Below are positions 1-11,800 of a stretch of DNA of 64,000 bases, in pieces (the first letter of the stretch is position 1; each line of letters opens with the position of its first letter). Under the pieces are notes generated by a model. The model was not told the DNA's origin. It saw nothing but the letters and a program-made list of their open reading frames with translations, and did no database searches. A program made the translations under genes and the position numbers. The stretch is from Sphaerulina vaccinii (lineage: Eukaryota; Ascomycota; Dothideomycetes; Mycosphaerellales; Mycosphaerellaceae): contig JAKUDP010000007.1 in assembly GCA_022570795.1 (NCBI GenBank), positions 2,046,001-2,110,000 of the forward strand, in the 5' to 3' direction.

Positions 1-3000
1 ATATACTAATTAGACGCTTAAGACGTACCTATATATCTACTATAGTAAGTAGTAGAACAACTAGATAGAGCTATTAGTATAGGCTAAGTTTGCCTATAAT
101 AATAGTACTTATTTGCTTTCTAAAAAGTCTCTATTTATAGAACTTTATAGATTTAATCTAGAGCTAGTAGTAAGTATAAAAAAAGCTCGGGGCGCGCTTT
201 CTAAAAAGAAGGTACTAGTAGTAACTAATATAGCTTAAAGATTAAAGCAAAGCTATAAAAAGCTAATATAGTAATAGTAAGAAGTAGGCAAAGTATAAAT
301 AAAGTACTTTAATATAAAGTATACTCTAATATAGTATAATATTAGATAGTAAGTCTTACTTTCTACTAAGAACTTAAGGCTAAAGATACTTTCGAAGAAC
401 TTTATAAATAAGTTTGCTAGACTATTTAAAGTTATTAATATAGTTAGAAAGTAGGTATATTACCTAGCTTTACTATCTAACTTATATATCTATAATATCT
501 TTTATATATCTTCTTTTAAGCTTTAGAAAGGTAGCGAGTCGTAGGTAGGGAGCCTACTACTTATAGATAAAGAGGGTATATATAAAGTCGAGAAGATTTT
601 TAATACTTAAGTCTAAAAAAAAGTCTAATACTACCTAGTAAGGTAGCGAGGATAGCCTAAGGAATATAACTAGTAGAAACCTAAAAAGTACGTTAGAGAA
701 TATATAGCGCTTAATAAGTTCGAGTTATAGGTAGCGAGTAGCTATACTATAAAAAAGAAGTAGAAATAATCTAAAGCTATAGAGTTAGTAGATACTAGAT
801 AGAAAAGGTATATTTAAGTTTATAGAAATATATTTCTATTTACTACTTGCCTATAGTAAAGGTAGTTAGTAGCGCAAGTAGAGAGTATAACAAGCTTATA
901 TAAAGCTACTATATAGATCCGAGGATAATCGACTTTATATCTAATTAGAGCTTCTTTTTTCTACTAAATTATATTATTAAAGTATAACTCTAAGTAACTT
1001 TATACCTACCTAGAGCCTCTCCTTATAGAGTATAGGTAGTAAGTAGGCTACTTAATAGTATTACTATTATTAGCTTTATCTACTTTACCTATTTTATTAT
1101 TTTTTTCTTCTACTATCTTTTTTTTCTTTTTTTCTTTTTTTTTTTTTCTTTTTCTACTTTCTTCTCTTCTTCGATATTAGAGAGGCTGCTCTCCTTCTAA
1201 TTACTACTATCTAGGTAGGTAGTAGCAAAAGTAGTTTCGAGAGTAGAAGTAGTAGTACTATTTATATACTAGGCCTATAAGAACTATTAGTATTAGATAT
1301 AATATATATATATTATACTAGAGTAGGAGTATAGAAATATATTATATCTCGAAAGAGAGCTCAAATTAAGCTCGGGTAAAGTTAGCTATAGTCTAGTCTA
1401 AGAGGAATTTGCTAGTAGCTATACTATTACTATAACCTACCTATATAGTAGATATACTCTTTTTAGGTATCTTAAACTCTCTAAGTAATTTACTACTATT
1501 AGCCTAGATAAGGTACTTAGTCTTATTAATAAAGAGGAGAAGGTAGGTAAGGTAGCGCTTAATCTAATTCTAGTATATACCTAGCGCAAGGCAATTAAGC
1601 TTAGTATAGTAGAAGAGTACCTAGCGCGCCTACTAACGTAGGTTAGCGTCCTTAATATAGATATAGGTATAGTAGCTATAAAAGTAGTAAGTATACTTTC
1701 TTACTTTACCGACTTTTATTATACTATTATAGGCCTCTATAGTAGCTACAATATATATTTAGTTAGTAGGCGACTTGTAGTAGACTTAAGTTTACTAAGT
1801 ATATATATAGTCTATTATATATAGAAGGTAGTAAGAGTATACTAAAATATTCTACTTAAGAAAGAGAGTAAAATTTTTAGAAGTATAAAGTAGGTAGTTA
1901 AGTATAGTGCAAGTACGGCGAGTAGCTATTATACTTATAGAACAAGTATATAGTATATATATAGTAAGTACTAATATATAAGAGATAGTACTACTATAAG
2001 TAGTAAAAGGCTAATTATATATATATATATATATATTTATAAAGAAGAAAAGAAACTAAAAAGAAGTTCTAAATATATATTTATTATAGTTGCTAGGTAG
2101 TAGCAACTAGTAAGTAGTAATTATATATTATATATAAGTTATATAGTAACTCTTTACTATTATTATAAAGTAAAGCTAAAGTTATAGAGATTAGGCTAAT
2201 ACTAAGAATACTAAAACTAAAGCTAATAATATAAATTATATAGAATATTATAAGATTCTTATATATAATATATATAGGTAGTAATAAGCGCATTATATAA
2301 TATACTACTATAAGGAGTATATATATTTCTTACTAGGATGTTGCTAAAAGTAGCTCCTTAGAGAAAGAAGATAATTATAAAAGCTAGGTCTAAGAATATA
2401 GTATTTTAACTCTAAAAAGAGAATCTAGATTACTAGGCAATCCTATATTCTTAGTTCTAAAAGTAGAGTATATATAGTATATAGTTGCTCTATAACTCTA
2501 AAGGCTCCTATATTCTTTATAGAGGTAAGAATTAGTTTATATAACTAATACTTTTATTAACTAGCGCTCTATATATTACTATATACCTCTATCTTTATAC
2601 TATAACTTCTACTACTTAGATTAGTTATATAATATTATATATATATAGTTATAATAACTTAGTAAGTAATATTTTAAAGTTTTTTAGCTTTGCTATATAG
2701 ACTCTAAACTAAGGTAAAAGATAGTATTCTTATATTATTACTATATAGCTTAAAGCTAGCTAGCTAACTAGACTCTTATCTTTACTTTTAGCCTTATTAG
2801 CCTTATAGTCTTATTAACTATCTACTATAAATACTTCCTCTAATATACTAAAACTACTACTATTTACTTATTTCTAATACTAATAATACTTACAACTACA
2901 ATTCTAGATATATAGATAGAGCTCCTTTCTATTAGTAATAATATACCTAATTTGCTTCCTTATATAAGGTATAGTATTAAGAATAATAGCCTCTAATTAC

Positions 3001-3060
3001 TTATACTAAGTATCTTTTAAAAAAATAGTATCTACTACTCGACTACGAATATATAGCATA
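1..3060. repeat. AT-rich, RIP-mutated repeat block
   Basis: The stretch is extremely rich in TA dinucleotides and has stop codons in all frames. In the first 120 bases I count 28 TA but only one CA and two TG, while CG is still present twice. Loss of CA/TG with gain of TA is the classical product of repeat-induced point mutation (C to T in a CA context) in ascomycetes. No protein family can be recognised through the decay, so the original element (retrotransposon or DNA transposon) is unknown. Composition returns gradually to normal between about 3060 and 3440. Confidence 0.8.
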
Positions 3061-3356
3061 TCGCCTTGCTTCTAGTGCGGAAGGTAGTCTAGTAAGACTA
3101 TAAGGAACTTATTAAGAGCGTCGCGCGGCCGCGATGTCGATAGCGCTAGTACAGGGGAGGGAGGGAGTATATCGTCGCTAGTAAGGTTAATAACAGCCTC
3201 CTACTACAATTAGCCACTCCTGCCCGGTCGCAATCGACTCTACGTACCTTATTGCCTATACTGGATCGAGCCGACAGCGAGATTATAGTGGAAAGGGTAA
3301 TTGTCGGTAGGTTAAGAAGAGAAGAAGCCCGGGAGGCTAAGATACACGACTAGTAC

Positions 3357-3411
3357 GCTAGTACACCCAGACAGACAGACAGACGGCGACACTATGTCTG
3401 TCTGTACTAGC
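3357..3411. repeat. Imperfect inverted repeat at the edge of the AT-rich block
   Basis: The left arm GCTAGTAC-(ACCC)-AGACAGAC is mirrored by the right arm GTCTGTCTGTACTAGC at 3396-3411, apart from a 4-base insertion in the left arm. The arms enclose a short (AGAC)n run. It lies at the junction between RIP-affected sequence and normal genic DNA, so it may be a transposon end or a small insertion footprint. That role is inferred. Confidence 0.5.
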
Positions 3412-3479
3412 TATTCAAGGCTCTCGTCTAATCGTAGCGAATGCTACTAGACAATACAGTACGCCAAGACACGTACTGT

Positions 3480-3758
3480 CTATTGCCCACCCTGGACGAG
3501 AACATCTCCCGCATAAATACAGAACGTGTTACCTCCATACAGCATTGCGGCGGCCTCGGTATGAACGGCGCGCGAAGCGAGAAGAATGTTGGCAGTGAGG
3601 TCGCTTCTTGGGTGTTGCAAGGCCTCGTACTCCTGCTCATCTCTGCGAGGTGGAAGGTTGGTCCATGTTGCACCGACTCTCAATGGAGTGGCCTGGACCA
3701 ACGCGAGTTCGTACACTTTGTTTCTCAGCTCCGCAGAGAGATCCATGAAGCCCACCAT
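3480..3758 (-). pseudogene. Truncated 2EXR-domain protein (3' part lost)
   Basis: The reading frame starts with MVGFMDLSAELRNKVYELAL and continues to HTEAAAMLYGGNTF. This is the signature of the fungal 2EXR/F-box-like family: a 'LP.ELRN.IYELAL' start followed by an 'EA...LYG.N.F' block. Only 92 residues remain, against the roughly 200-300 usual for the family. The frame closes about 60 bases from the inverted repeat that borders the AT-rich block, and the expected C-terminal half cannot be found. The simplest reading is that the gene was cut by repeat insertion or deletion. A missed intron leading to a short downstream exon is the alternative. It stands head-to-head with the intact relative on the other strand. 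The function of 2EXR proteins is unknown. Confidence 0.55.
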
Positions 3759-4132
3759 GCTGCGTCACCTGTCCGTGGATATTCAACTCGAACAATTAAT
3801 TTCGGCTCACGTTGTGTAGGATCTCGTGGCGGCGGTTGTGGTGATGACGAACTCGTTGTTGCCGGGGACGAAATTCGAGTGGAAGGGCGAGCAAGTTCAT
3901 CACAAGTCCCAGGAGTTGTTGCTAGCGTCGAATCGTTCTCATGCGAACGCGTCCTCCTCAAGCTCTTCTCAGCACCCACCAACGCGTTCTGCGAAATTTG
4001 GACACTTGCGAACTCGACACGGTAAGGCAGCGCAGAGTGACTGGCATTGACCTGACACTAACACCCGACCAGCAACATGGCTCGCAGGCGGAAAGTAAAG
4101 GAGAACGAACGAGGAGCCAGAGAGGCCCTGAG

Positions 4133-4834
4133 ATGCTCGCTGCAGCACTACCAAAGCAATTGCCAAAAGGTGTACGACCACTCGACTTCTTCGACCTACC
4201 ACCAGAGATGCGCAACACCATCTACGAGCTTGCCCTTCGCCGCGATGAGCCTCTTCGCATTCTCTCCAGCACGCGCAACCGCGACGAAACAGACGATATT
4301 CTTGTGGCTGTGGGCGGCGGCCGCATGCCTCGAGTCCCACCAGCATCTATTCTGAGTGTCAACCGCCAGATCAATAGCGAGGCCACTCCAATACTGTACG
4401 GCGCAAACCAGTTCTTTATGGGCATGATGGAGATTCCCGCTTTCATCTCCAGCATTGGCACATCCACTAAGCTTCTCCGTAACGTCATGCTGCAAGCCAC
4501 ATACACTCCAGAGTACTTGAGCGATGCCCTGAATAGCTTGATAGTGTGCGAAAATCTCAAGACAATTACCCTGGAGACTACTGGCATGGCTGATTTCGAT
4601 ATCACAATGGACACGAAGGACTTGGCCTACCTCCTGCTCCCATGGGCAACGAAGCTGAACCAAGCTCGCGAGAGCACAGACAAGCCTGGCGCACTCGAAG
4701 TGCTGCGTATCGGAGAAGCTCTTACTCTGGCCCATCGTCCTGTACAACCAGTAGATGCTGCGAGGCGCGAGGAGGAAGTGAAAGCATTTCTGGGAAAGCT
4801 GCTGGGCGGCAGGAAGAAGTTGCGCGCGCGCTGA
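4133..4834 (+). CDS. 2EXR-domain protein, function unknown
   Basis: The 233-residue product begins MLAAALPKQLPKGVRPLDFF and carries the fungal 2EXR pattern: LPPEMRNTIYELAL near residues 27-40, then SILSVNRQINSEATPILYGANQF near residues 70-92. The C-terminus is basic (GGRKKLRAR). The family is expanded in Pezizomycotina and has no assigned role; some members resemble F-box proteins, but no clear F-box is visible here. The chosen start is the last in-frame ATG before the domain. A likely intron with good signals (GTAAGG at 4022, CTAAC branch site, CCAG ending at 4072) sits just upstream, so the true 5' end may involve another exon; an ATG at 4077 is in a different frame. It is divergent from the truncated paralogue at 3480-3758, which suggests an old duplication. 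Confidence 0.65.
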   Translation: MLAAALPKQLPKGVRPLDFFDLPPEMRNTIYELALRRDEPLRILSSTRNRDETDDILVAVGGGRMPRVPPASILSVNRQINSEATPILYGANQFFMGMMEIPAFISSIGTSTKLLRNVMLQATYTPEYLSDALNSLIVCENLKTITLETTGMADFDITMDTKDLAYLLLPWATKLNQARESTDKPGALEVLRIGEALTLAHRPVQPVDAARREEEVKAFLGKLLGGRKKLRAR

Positions 4835-5386
4835 GTGTTTAGGCCGCGCTTCGCTGGGCATCTCAAGCACACGACCAGTGGCTGCGGCGCTGTTGACGAA
4901 GACCGGGGAAGCAAGAATTGTCTGAGCTGAACAGGAGATGGATTGGAGAAGCAGAGATGTATCGGGAAGCAGAGATGAGTAGGTGCACTTATAATCTATT
5001 GAAGCTATGCTACACCACTCGCTGTCGCTACTGCTTCGCGGTCACAAGCATTAGCTATGCTCTTGCACGGAAAGCTCATGCAATGGAGAGATTCGTAGCA
5101 GGGAATGGAGAAGGATTGAACGAGTTGCGATACGAATGTCTACCTCACCTCACAAACCCACAATACAAGGGCGTAACTTTCACTTCTCCGCTAAGATGAT
5201 CTTGCTTGCGTACCTGTTCTCCGATGTCTAGACGCTGTTCACGGCACCAAAGAACGGCACACCAAAGCAGATGTCGATTCGACGAGCAATGGAGAAGGCT
5301 TGCGGTGGCTGTGCTTCCTTAATGTCAGTGTAGTAGCCTCTCAGCTGTCGCTCATAGAAGTTTCTCATTAGGTGTTATAGGTCATG
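4835..5386. other. Intergenic, no feature seen
   Basis: This 0.55 kb lies between the 2EXR stop and the ATG22 stop codon and contains the two 3' flanks of convergent genes. I see no conserved ORF, RNA gene or repeat in it. Confidence 0.6.
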
Positions 5387-7542
5387 CTATCGATGCACCC
5401 GACTCTCATACTCATCCGCCTCCCTCTCATCGACCGCATACTCCTCCACAATGATCTCCGGCAACGTCTCGCGCGCAAGTTTCTGACCTTCTCGCTTTCC
5501 CCTCTCCACGTTCACCATGAACATCAGCGGTATAGGCAGACCGATCAGAACGGCCAAGAACCAGAAAGCAGGTCGTATATCGCCAGTCGCGTCTGTGATA
5601 GCTCCCACGATGGCAGGTCCGAAGACGCTGCTACCTTTATCTGTGATGGCATAAAGTGCATAGAAGGCTGCCTCGCTGCCGGGCGGTATCAATTCGCCGT
5701 ATAGACTGCGACAGTAAGAGCTTAAGCCACCGAGGACGAGACCATATACAGCGCCGAGCGGGTACATTTCCCACTGCTGCTGAAGTCCGAAAGAGCCGTA
5801 GCGCTGGATGGCTGGGATGTAGCCCAGCAGACCATATAGCGGGATGATCTCAAATATGCAGATACAGGTAAGGATGGTCTGTGATGGCTTGAGTTGCATC
5901 ATGCGGGACATTGTTGACCAAGTGAAGGCTCCGAAGATGCCAGAGATTGTGACTATAACATTGATCATGGCCAGAGCTGTCGATTCCATTCCTAGAGTGG
6001 TTTTCGCGAACAGTATAGCAGTGCCGGAGACTGTCGCTATGGCATCGGATATCATAAACCAAGCCGCCAAGAACAGCAGCACGTCTTTCAGTCTTCGTGC
6101 TCGAAGGATGGTCTTGTAGAGGTTCCGCCAGGAGAAGGTGACGTATCCGACCCAAGACCTGCCAGATGCCGCTTGCGACAGAGGTGGTCCTGGTCGTGGT
6201 CTCATCAGGTATGCAGCTGGTATGGTGAAGCAGAGCCACCAGGATCCGATCAAGAACAAAACCAGTCGCAGAGAGAAGAGGTCGCCGCCCATCGCCTGGA
6301 GGATGAAGACTGATAGGATCTGCACCATGACAGCTGCCAGATAGCCAATGCCAATGCCATAGGATGAGACTTTCGTGGATAGTTGCATTTCAGGCGAAGG
6401 TAGTGCGCGAGATGCCGGGAAAGGCTGCGTGCGACCATCGATTGGCAAAAGTGCCGCTGTGGAGTCGATCAATGCGGAGCCTGCCGGTCTGTCGTGGTCT
6501 TCGGACTAGATAGGTCGTTAGCGCTCGGCAGGCCTTACAAATATCTGCAGAGATAGGGAGAGCCTAGGACGGTGAGGTATCAATAAGTCCCGGCAATAAG
6601 AAGCGTAGTCAAGCTCACCTCGTGCTCATCGTCCCAGTCCTCTCTCACACTTTGGGTCGTATTGACTGATCTCACAGAAGGGTGCCATCGCACTAGCAGC
6701 GGCAAGAAAGAGTTCAGTAGAACGAACGATGCTCCAAAGCATACATTTCCAATTATGGCCCACAGACTGCCGAGTAGGTACACCCCAGGTGTCACGACAA
6801 GAAAGAGCATAGTTGCTACAGCCCCAATCACTGCGAAAGTGATCATAAGACTCTTACGAAATCGTCCATGATCTGCCGCCCCGGACATTGTGACGACAAG
6901 AAGCGCTTGAATAAGTACGGATAGCGAGAACGTATACATGGCGAAACTCGCAGTGTTGACTTCGAAACCCAAGATCTGAAACACACATTGCGCTCCTTTG
7001 GCTTTCTCATGATTGCCTCGACTGAGAAGTGTGGCGGTCATGTCCAGCATAGACCGCTTATCCACTCCATGAGGTCTACACGACTTGGTGTGATCGTGTG
7101 CGAGAACGGCAGTTGCGGAAGCCCGAGCCAAGTCCTCTAGGGTGATGGGAATGAACGCGCCGAGACCGCAGACCACGAACACTTCAGCGGCGAAAGAGTA
7201 CGTGTAGAAGCCAAGTAGCTCCTTCCTGGATGTCGGCCCAGTATCTTCTCCAGGATACGAAGGTTCAGGCGCGTCGTCGTGCTCACCAGATCCCGTCATC
7301 GCGTCAAAGGACGACCGCTGCGAGCTGGTCGAGGGAGTGGAGCGCTCGTCATCCGCGTCGTGGCCGTGTTCAGATGCGAAAGATCTTTGTCGTGAAACTG
7401 ATTGCTTGCCCTTATCGAGCGAGGATGAACTCTCCTCTGCGAATGTGAGATAGTCGCTATTGTTGTTGTTGTTCGGTGGGAGTTTGATATGTGAGAATGG
7501 CGGAGTCAGCTGTCGTTTCCTTGGATCTGGCTCGGGAGTCAT
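5387..7542 (-). CDS. ATG22: Autophagy-related protein 22 (vacuolar amino acid effluxer)
   Basis: Two exons, complement(join(5387..6505, 6619..7542)), give 680 residues. The 113-bp intron has GTGAGC as donor and CTATCTAG as acceptor. Atg22 is a multispanning vacuolar membrane protein of the MFS type. It exports amino acids released when autophagic bodies are degraded. Family landmarks seen are ELLGFYTYSFAAEVFVVCGL at the first membrane span, the RASATAVLAHDHTKSC block, QCVFQILGFEVNTASFAMYT, and near the C-terminus ITDKGSSVFGPAIVGAITDA. About ten hydrophobic spans are visible. The N-terminal 110 residues are low-complexity and Ser-rich, as in other filamentous fungi. The start is the first in-frame ATG (MTPEPDPRKRQ). 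The gene is divergent from MED14. Confidence 0.92.
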
Positions 7543-8851
7543 TTGCCCTTTCCTCTTTGGGACTGCACTTCCGTGAACTCTCCTCCTCTCTGCTAACAAA
7601 CATCCTCCACTCCCATCACGGCCGTTCGCGGAGAGCGCGAAGAGGACGCAGAAAAATGAGATTGCAAGGAGAAGCAGATATCTGAACCGCCCGTACTAAA
7701 GTACGGCAGATACCACGAGGGCGCGTATCGCGATAAGGACATGCTGGTGGTGAAGGAGAAGGGTGCCTCATGATCTCCAGCTAGGTGGCTCTAGCTCGAA
7801 ATTACGCACTATGGGATGCCTGCTTGTGTACCGTCACTGCAGTGCTGTTCTGTTCACAAGATTGTCCGTGTCAATATGTCTGGCAGGTCAAGGCTATCGA
7901 TGCCTATAAGTGATACTGGGAATGCTGAGAGCCAAGGCAATGAGCGCAACGATGGGAACGAGCTAGATCGCATGGCAGAACAGAGCTCCTAGGCACAGGA
8001 GCTTTGCGCTTGACATACAGACGTGAATCATGCTGGTAGATACGATCGACGAGGACAAAGCATAGTGTAGCTGTGCATGCCGAGCAAGTCCTTTGTGCAA
8101 ACCATTCGAGACATTTGCTTGCCGTTGCAGATGCACGCAACCTTGAACTTACGAGTCTATCCTCCTCTCCTCTCGTTGGTGATTTGATGGCTTCAATTCG
8201 TCTCCAGAAGCGTCAGAGTTACCCGCAGTGACAGACTGCCCCCATTACGATGTTAAGGTGAAGTGGTAGTGGCGAGAAAAGGTTCCATACAATGTTGAGA
8301 TGGGCGGCAAACGGGCCAGCCTTAGTCATCCTTTGACAAAGGTCGTGCCTTCCTGCCTCCCGCCTGCTCATCTCGACCACTCTGGCACAACGTCCAAGAA
8401 CCAAAGACCACGACTACCTCAACTTCGATTCACACTTCGCGAGAGTAACATAGAAATTTCAGCATCCACCGTTCTTTCCAAATTGCCGCTTTTCGCCCAT
8501 TCTAAGTGAACGCGCATCGCAACACGGACGACCTCCTGGTAGAGGCTCTGACATCACGACGATCATATAATTCCCACGCGCGCCTTCCGTTGCGGCAGCA
8601 ATTGACACCCCAAATTGCCACGCGCGCATTCCGATCAGGAAGTAGCGCGACTGTCCGATTGCGGCAAGACCGAGGAGGGGCAGGACAGAAATGAACCGCA
8701 AGTTGGGAGGGAGCAGTCAGCCACGATAGCGCACGCAAGCAGAGGCGACCTTGGGAGCGCAGGGCAGGAGCTGGAGCAGGGGGTGTCCAGCAGTCGCGAC
8801 GCTGGAGGAGGGAGTAGCGAGTCGTGGGGCAGCGCTGGAGCAACAGAGGAA
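7543..8851. other. Divergent promoter region between ATG22 and MED14
   Basis: This 1.3 kb separates two start codons on opposite strands and must hold both promoters and 5' leaders. The MED14 frame stays open upstream of its first ATG back to about 8615 but contains no earlier ATG. I see no separate gene or repeat. Confidence 0.5.
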
Positions 8852-11800
8852 ATGCCGGGCAGACTGATCATGGACCACCAAAGGTCGCAAGAACTGAAGA
8901 AAGACCGAAGCCAAGCGCAAGAAGTGAATTTGTCGCATAAGCGCGACTTCGCAAAAATGCAGGGCACGGCACAAACCAATGGATCCTCGAGTGGAGTTGG
9001 TGACGGGCAGCCTCTGACCAACGGAGCGACTGGCCAGCACCAAGCTTCACCAACCACGAACGGACATTCGAGTGGCCAAGCTCCAGCAGTTACGAGCCTG
9101 CCCACACCTCCGCCGCTTGATCAGTCCTGGCGCACATCAGATGCGAACAAGCCTATGGGCGTGATGCTCCACCGCTTGGCCCAGCAGTGCTATGGAGATC
9201 TGAACGATATGGTCAATACAATGAGGCAGATGCCTCCGCCTCAGCCTCCCGCTGCGAACGGAGTAATACCGCATCCCAATGATCCATCCCGAGAGAGTGT
9301 GGACAGAAAACGTATCTTGTTGGACTTCACGAATGGGCAACGAGATCGCTTCACCAAAGCGCTTGTACTTTCAGACTGGGCACGCAGTGAACATGACATG
9401 GCCAAGCTTATTGATCTCAAGGTGTGGCAAGAGAAGCAGTTGATGTCGCAAGCAGCTGCCATGCGCTTCATTGGCGATACAAAACACGCTACCGTTAGCG
9501 CTAAGATGCCAAGTCCCAACATTGAAGGTGCCATGGAGTTACTTGCGACCGGAAAGTCATCGAAGTGGCCAGATCTTGCCTGGATACCAGCCAAGAAACT
9601 CTCCGCGAAGCAACTCACCCGAACCATCCAGGACATGAATGTGACTCTTGCTACACGGCTGAGCTTACACGAAGAGCTTCCTCCAAATTTTCGCGACTAC
9701 ACTATCGTGAACGGAAGGGCTACGTTCAACGTCACAGGCGAATTCGAGGTCGATTTGTCTGTCGCCGACGAAGATTCAAGCTCGCAGTTTTATATGATTG
9801 ACCTGCGGTTTATGTTTACACCGACGCCAAACATATCGGACGACGCATTACGCAACGCCCTCGAAGCTAAGGCCAACGATGCTTTAAGCACGGAAGGCTT
9901 ACAAGGCTGCTACGACTTTCTGCATAACGTCGTTCTTACCCACAAGATCGGCGTCCTGAGGTCCCAAGCAGCGGCACTCTTTCGTGAGAAGTGGTTTGGC
10001 TGCTTGATCCCCGAAACAGTGCGCAGAGTTTTCGCAGTTCAGTACTGGAAAGATCAAGCTGGGAAGAAAAGTTGGGTGGAATTTGGTATCAGCACAGGCA
10101 AGTCAAGGGGTCGGCCGTCGCGAAAGGTCCCAGTAGCACGACATTCTGTTCGGTGGTTTCGCCACGGGCAAGAAGTGCAGGATGACACCATAGACATCGA
10201 TTGGGACAATCTGGACTTGGACGCAGTACTTTCCCAAGTGACCGCGAAGCACGCCTCATGGATACTGTCCACGGTCCAGGAAAGGTTCCGAGCCCAAGCT
10301 GGCTCAGAATCCACTACGACCAGTGAACTCAGCACTTCTATCTCCAGCGTAGTCGCTTGCAAACTCTCGCTATCAATGCCTGGTTTCCGTGCGCCAGTGA
10401 TCCTTCAGCTAGAACCTGTGACCGGGTTCATGACTGTTTCTCCCGCAAGTCGGGATGCTACCACAGCAGAGCATAACTTCAACCGCGACCTTACTTCCGA
10501 CAACTCTTCTAGCCTTGTGCAGCTACTTTGTCGCGCCGTGCAGCAATGCGTGCGCAAGGCACTCACCTCGTCCGGCTGGCATATCGCAGATCCTCGCGGA
10601 CTCCACAATCAGACCAATTTCAAAGCCTTATTCGGTCAGGGCATTGTGCGCTTTGACATCCTGGTCTGCAACAGAGGTTGGGGTGATTGGGCTTTATGCA
10701 CCACCTACAGTCTGTCCGGGCAAAGGTGGTGGGCTGTGCGACTCAAACAAATAGTCGAGCAAGGCAGAACAGCCAAGACTATTACTCGCGCGCTCGATAT
10801 CAAAGTCTCAGCAACGGGTCTATGCCGTGCAGATCTCCAACGTATCCAGAGACTGGCGGAAGCAGAGATATCGTTTGAGGTACTGGAGCACGACCTGAAG
10901 TCGAATGGCATTCCACACCATCTTGAAAACCTGTCTCCCAGAACTGCCCAAGAAGATGGCTCTGTACTCAAGGAGGGCAGTGCGGTGGCAATGTACATCC
11001 GGTTGACCGACAAGGATGCGAATAGCTCTGCACTGGCGAAGTATAAGTCTTTGGCTGTTACGGACTGGATCAGGATAGCCTATCATGATATCATTGACGA
11101 CGATGACGACGACGGAGTCAACATGCGACACGATATTCGCTTGAATGTGGACTCCGGGAAGCTGAAAAATCTGCACCAACACCTTATAACGTCCAATCTT
11201 CGAGACGCAGATATCGCTATGAGCGGACCTGGCGGCTTGGCATTGTCGTTAAGCACTCCGTTTGGCCAGCCGTACGTGGATCGGATCGTTCATCTGCTGG
11301 ACCGATGTCAAGAGCTGAATGAAGTGCTGGCTTCGGCACCCAAGCTACACTTCACCTGCACTACGATCGGGCTCAAGAAGCTGGAGTTCAGCTACGGCGA
11401 TAGGAAGCAATACAGCGCTACTCTACTCACGAGTGGCTCCGGTACCGTGCTCAAGCTGACTCCGACCTCAAGCAATCCACATCGGCGCATTCGCGTACTG
11501 CTCGAGAAGCTGTACAACAAAGCTGTGCAACATCAATTTTGGTCCCTCGGAATCTTCATGAATGCTGTCCAACCTCTGCTCGAAGCTTTCATCGACTTGG
11601 AAACAGCGCATGCTGCTCGAAACACAGTGTTGATACATTCCCACGACGTCTCTACGCACATGATCGAATACCGCGCACCACTCGTGCCCTGCAGATTCAG
11701 AGCATCGCTGCATTGGTGCGTGTCCGAGGGAAAACGACGCGAGCACAAGTTCACCATCACACCCCACCAGAAGGAAGGCGTCGAGCTGCCAGCTGCATTC

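Noticed and set aside
2093..2293. Small hydrophobic ORF in the AT-rich block
   Set aside because: The residues simply reflect TA-rich RIP sequence (Ile/Tyr/Leu); it is not a gene.
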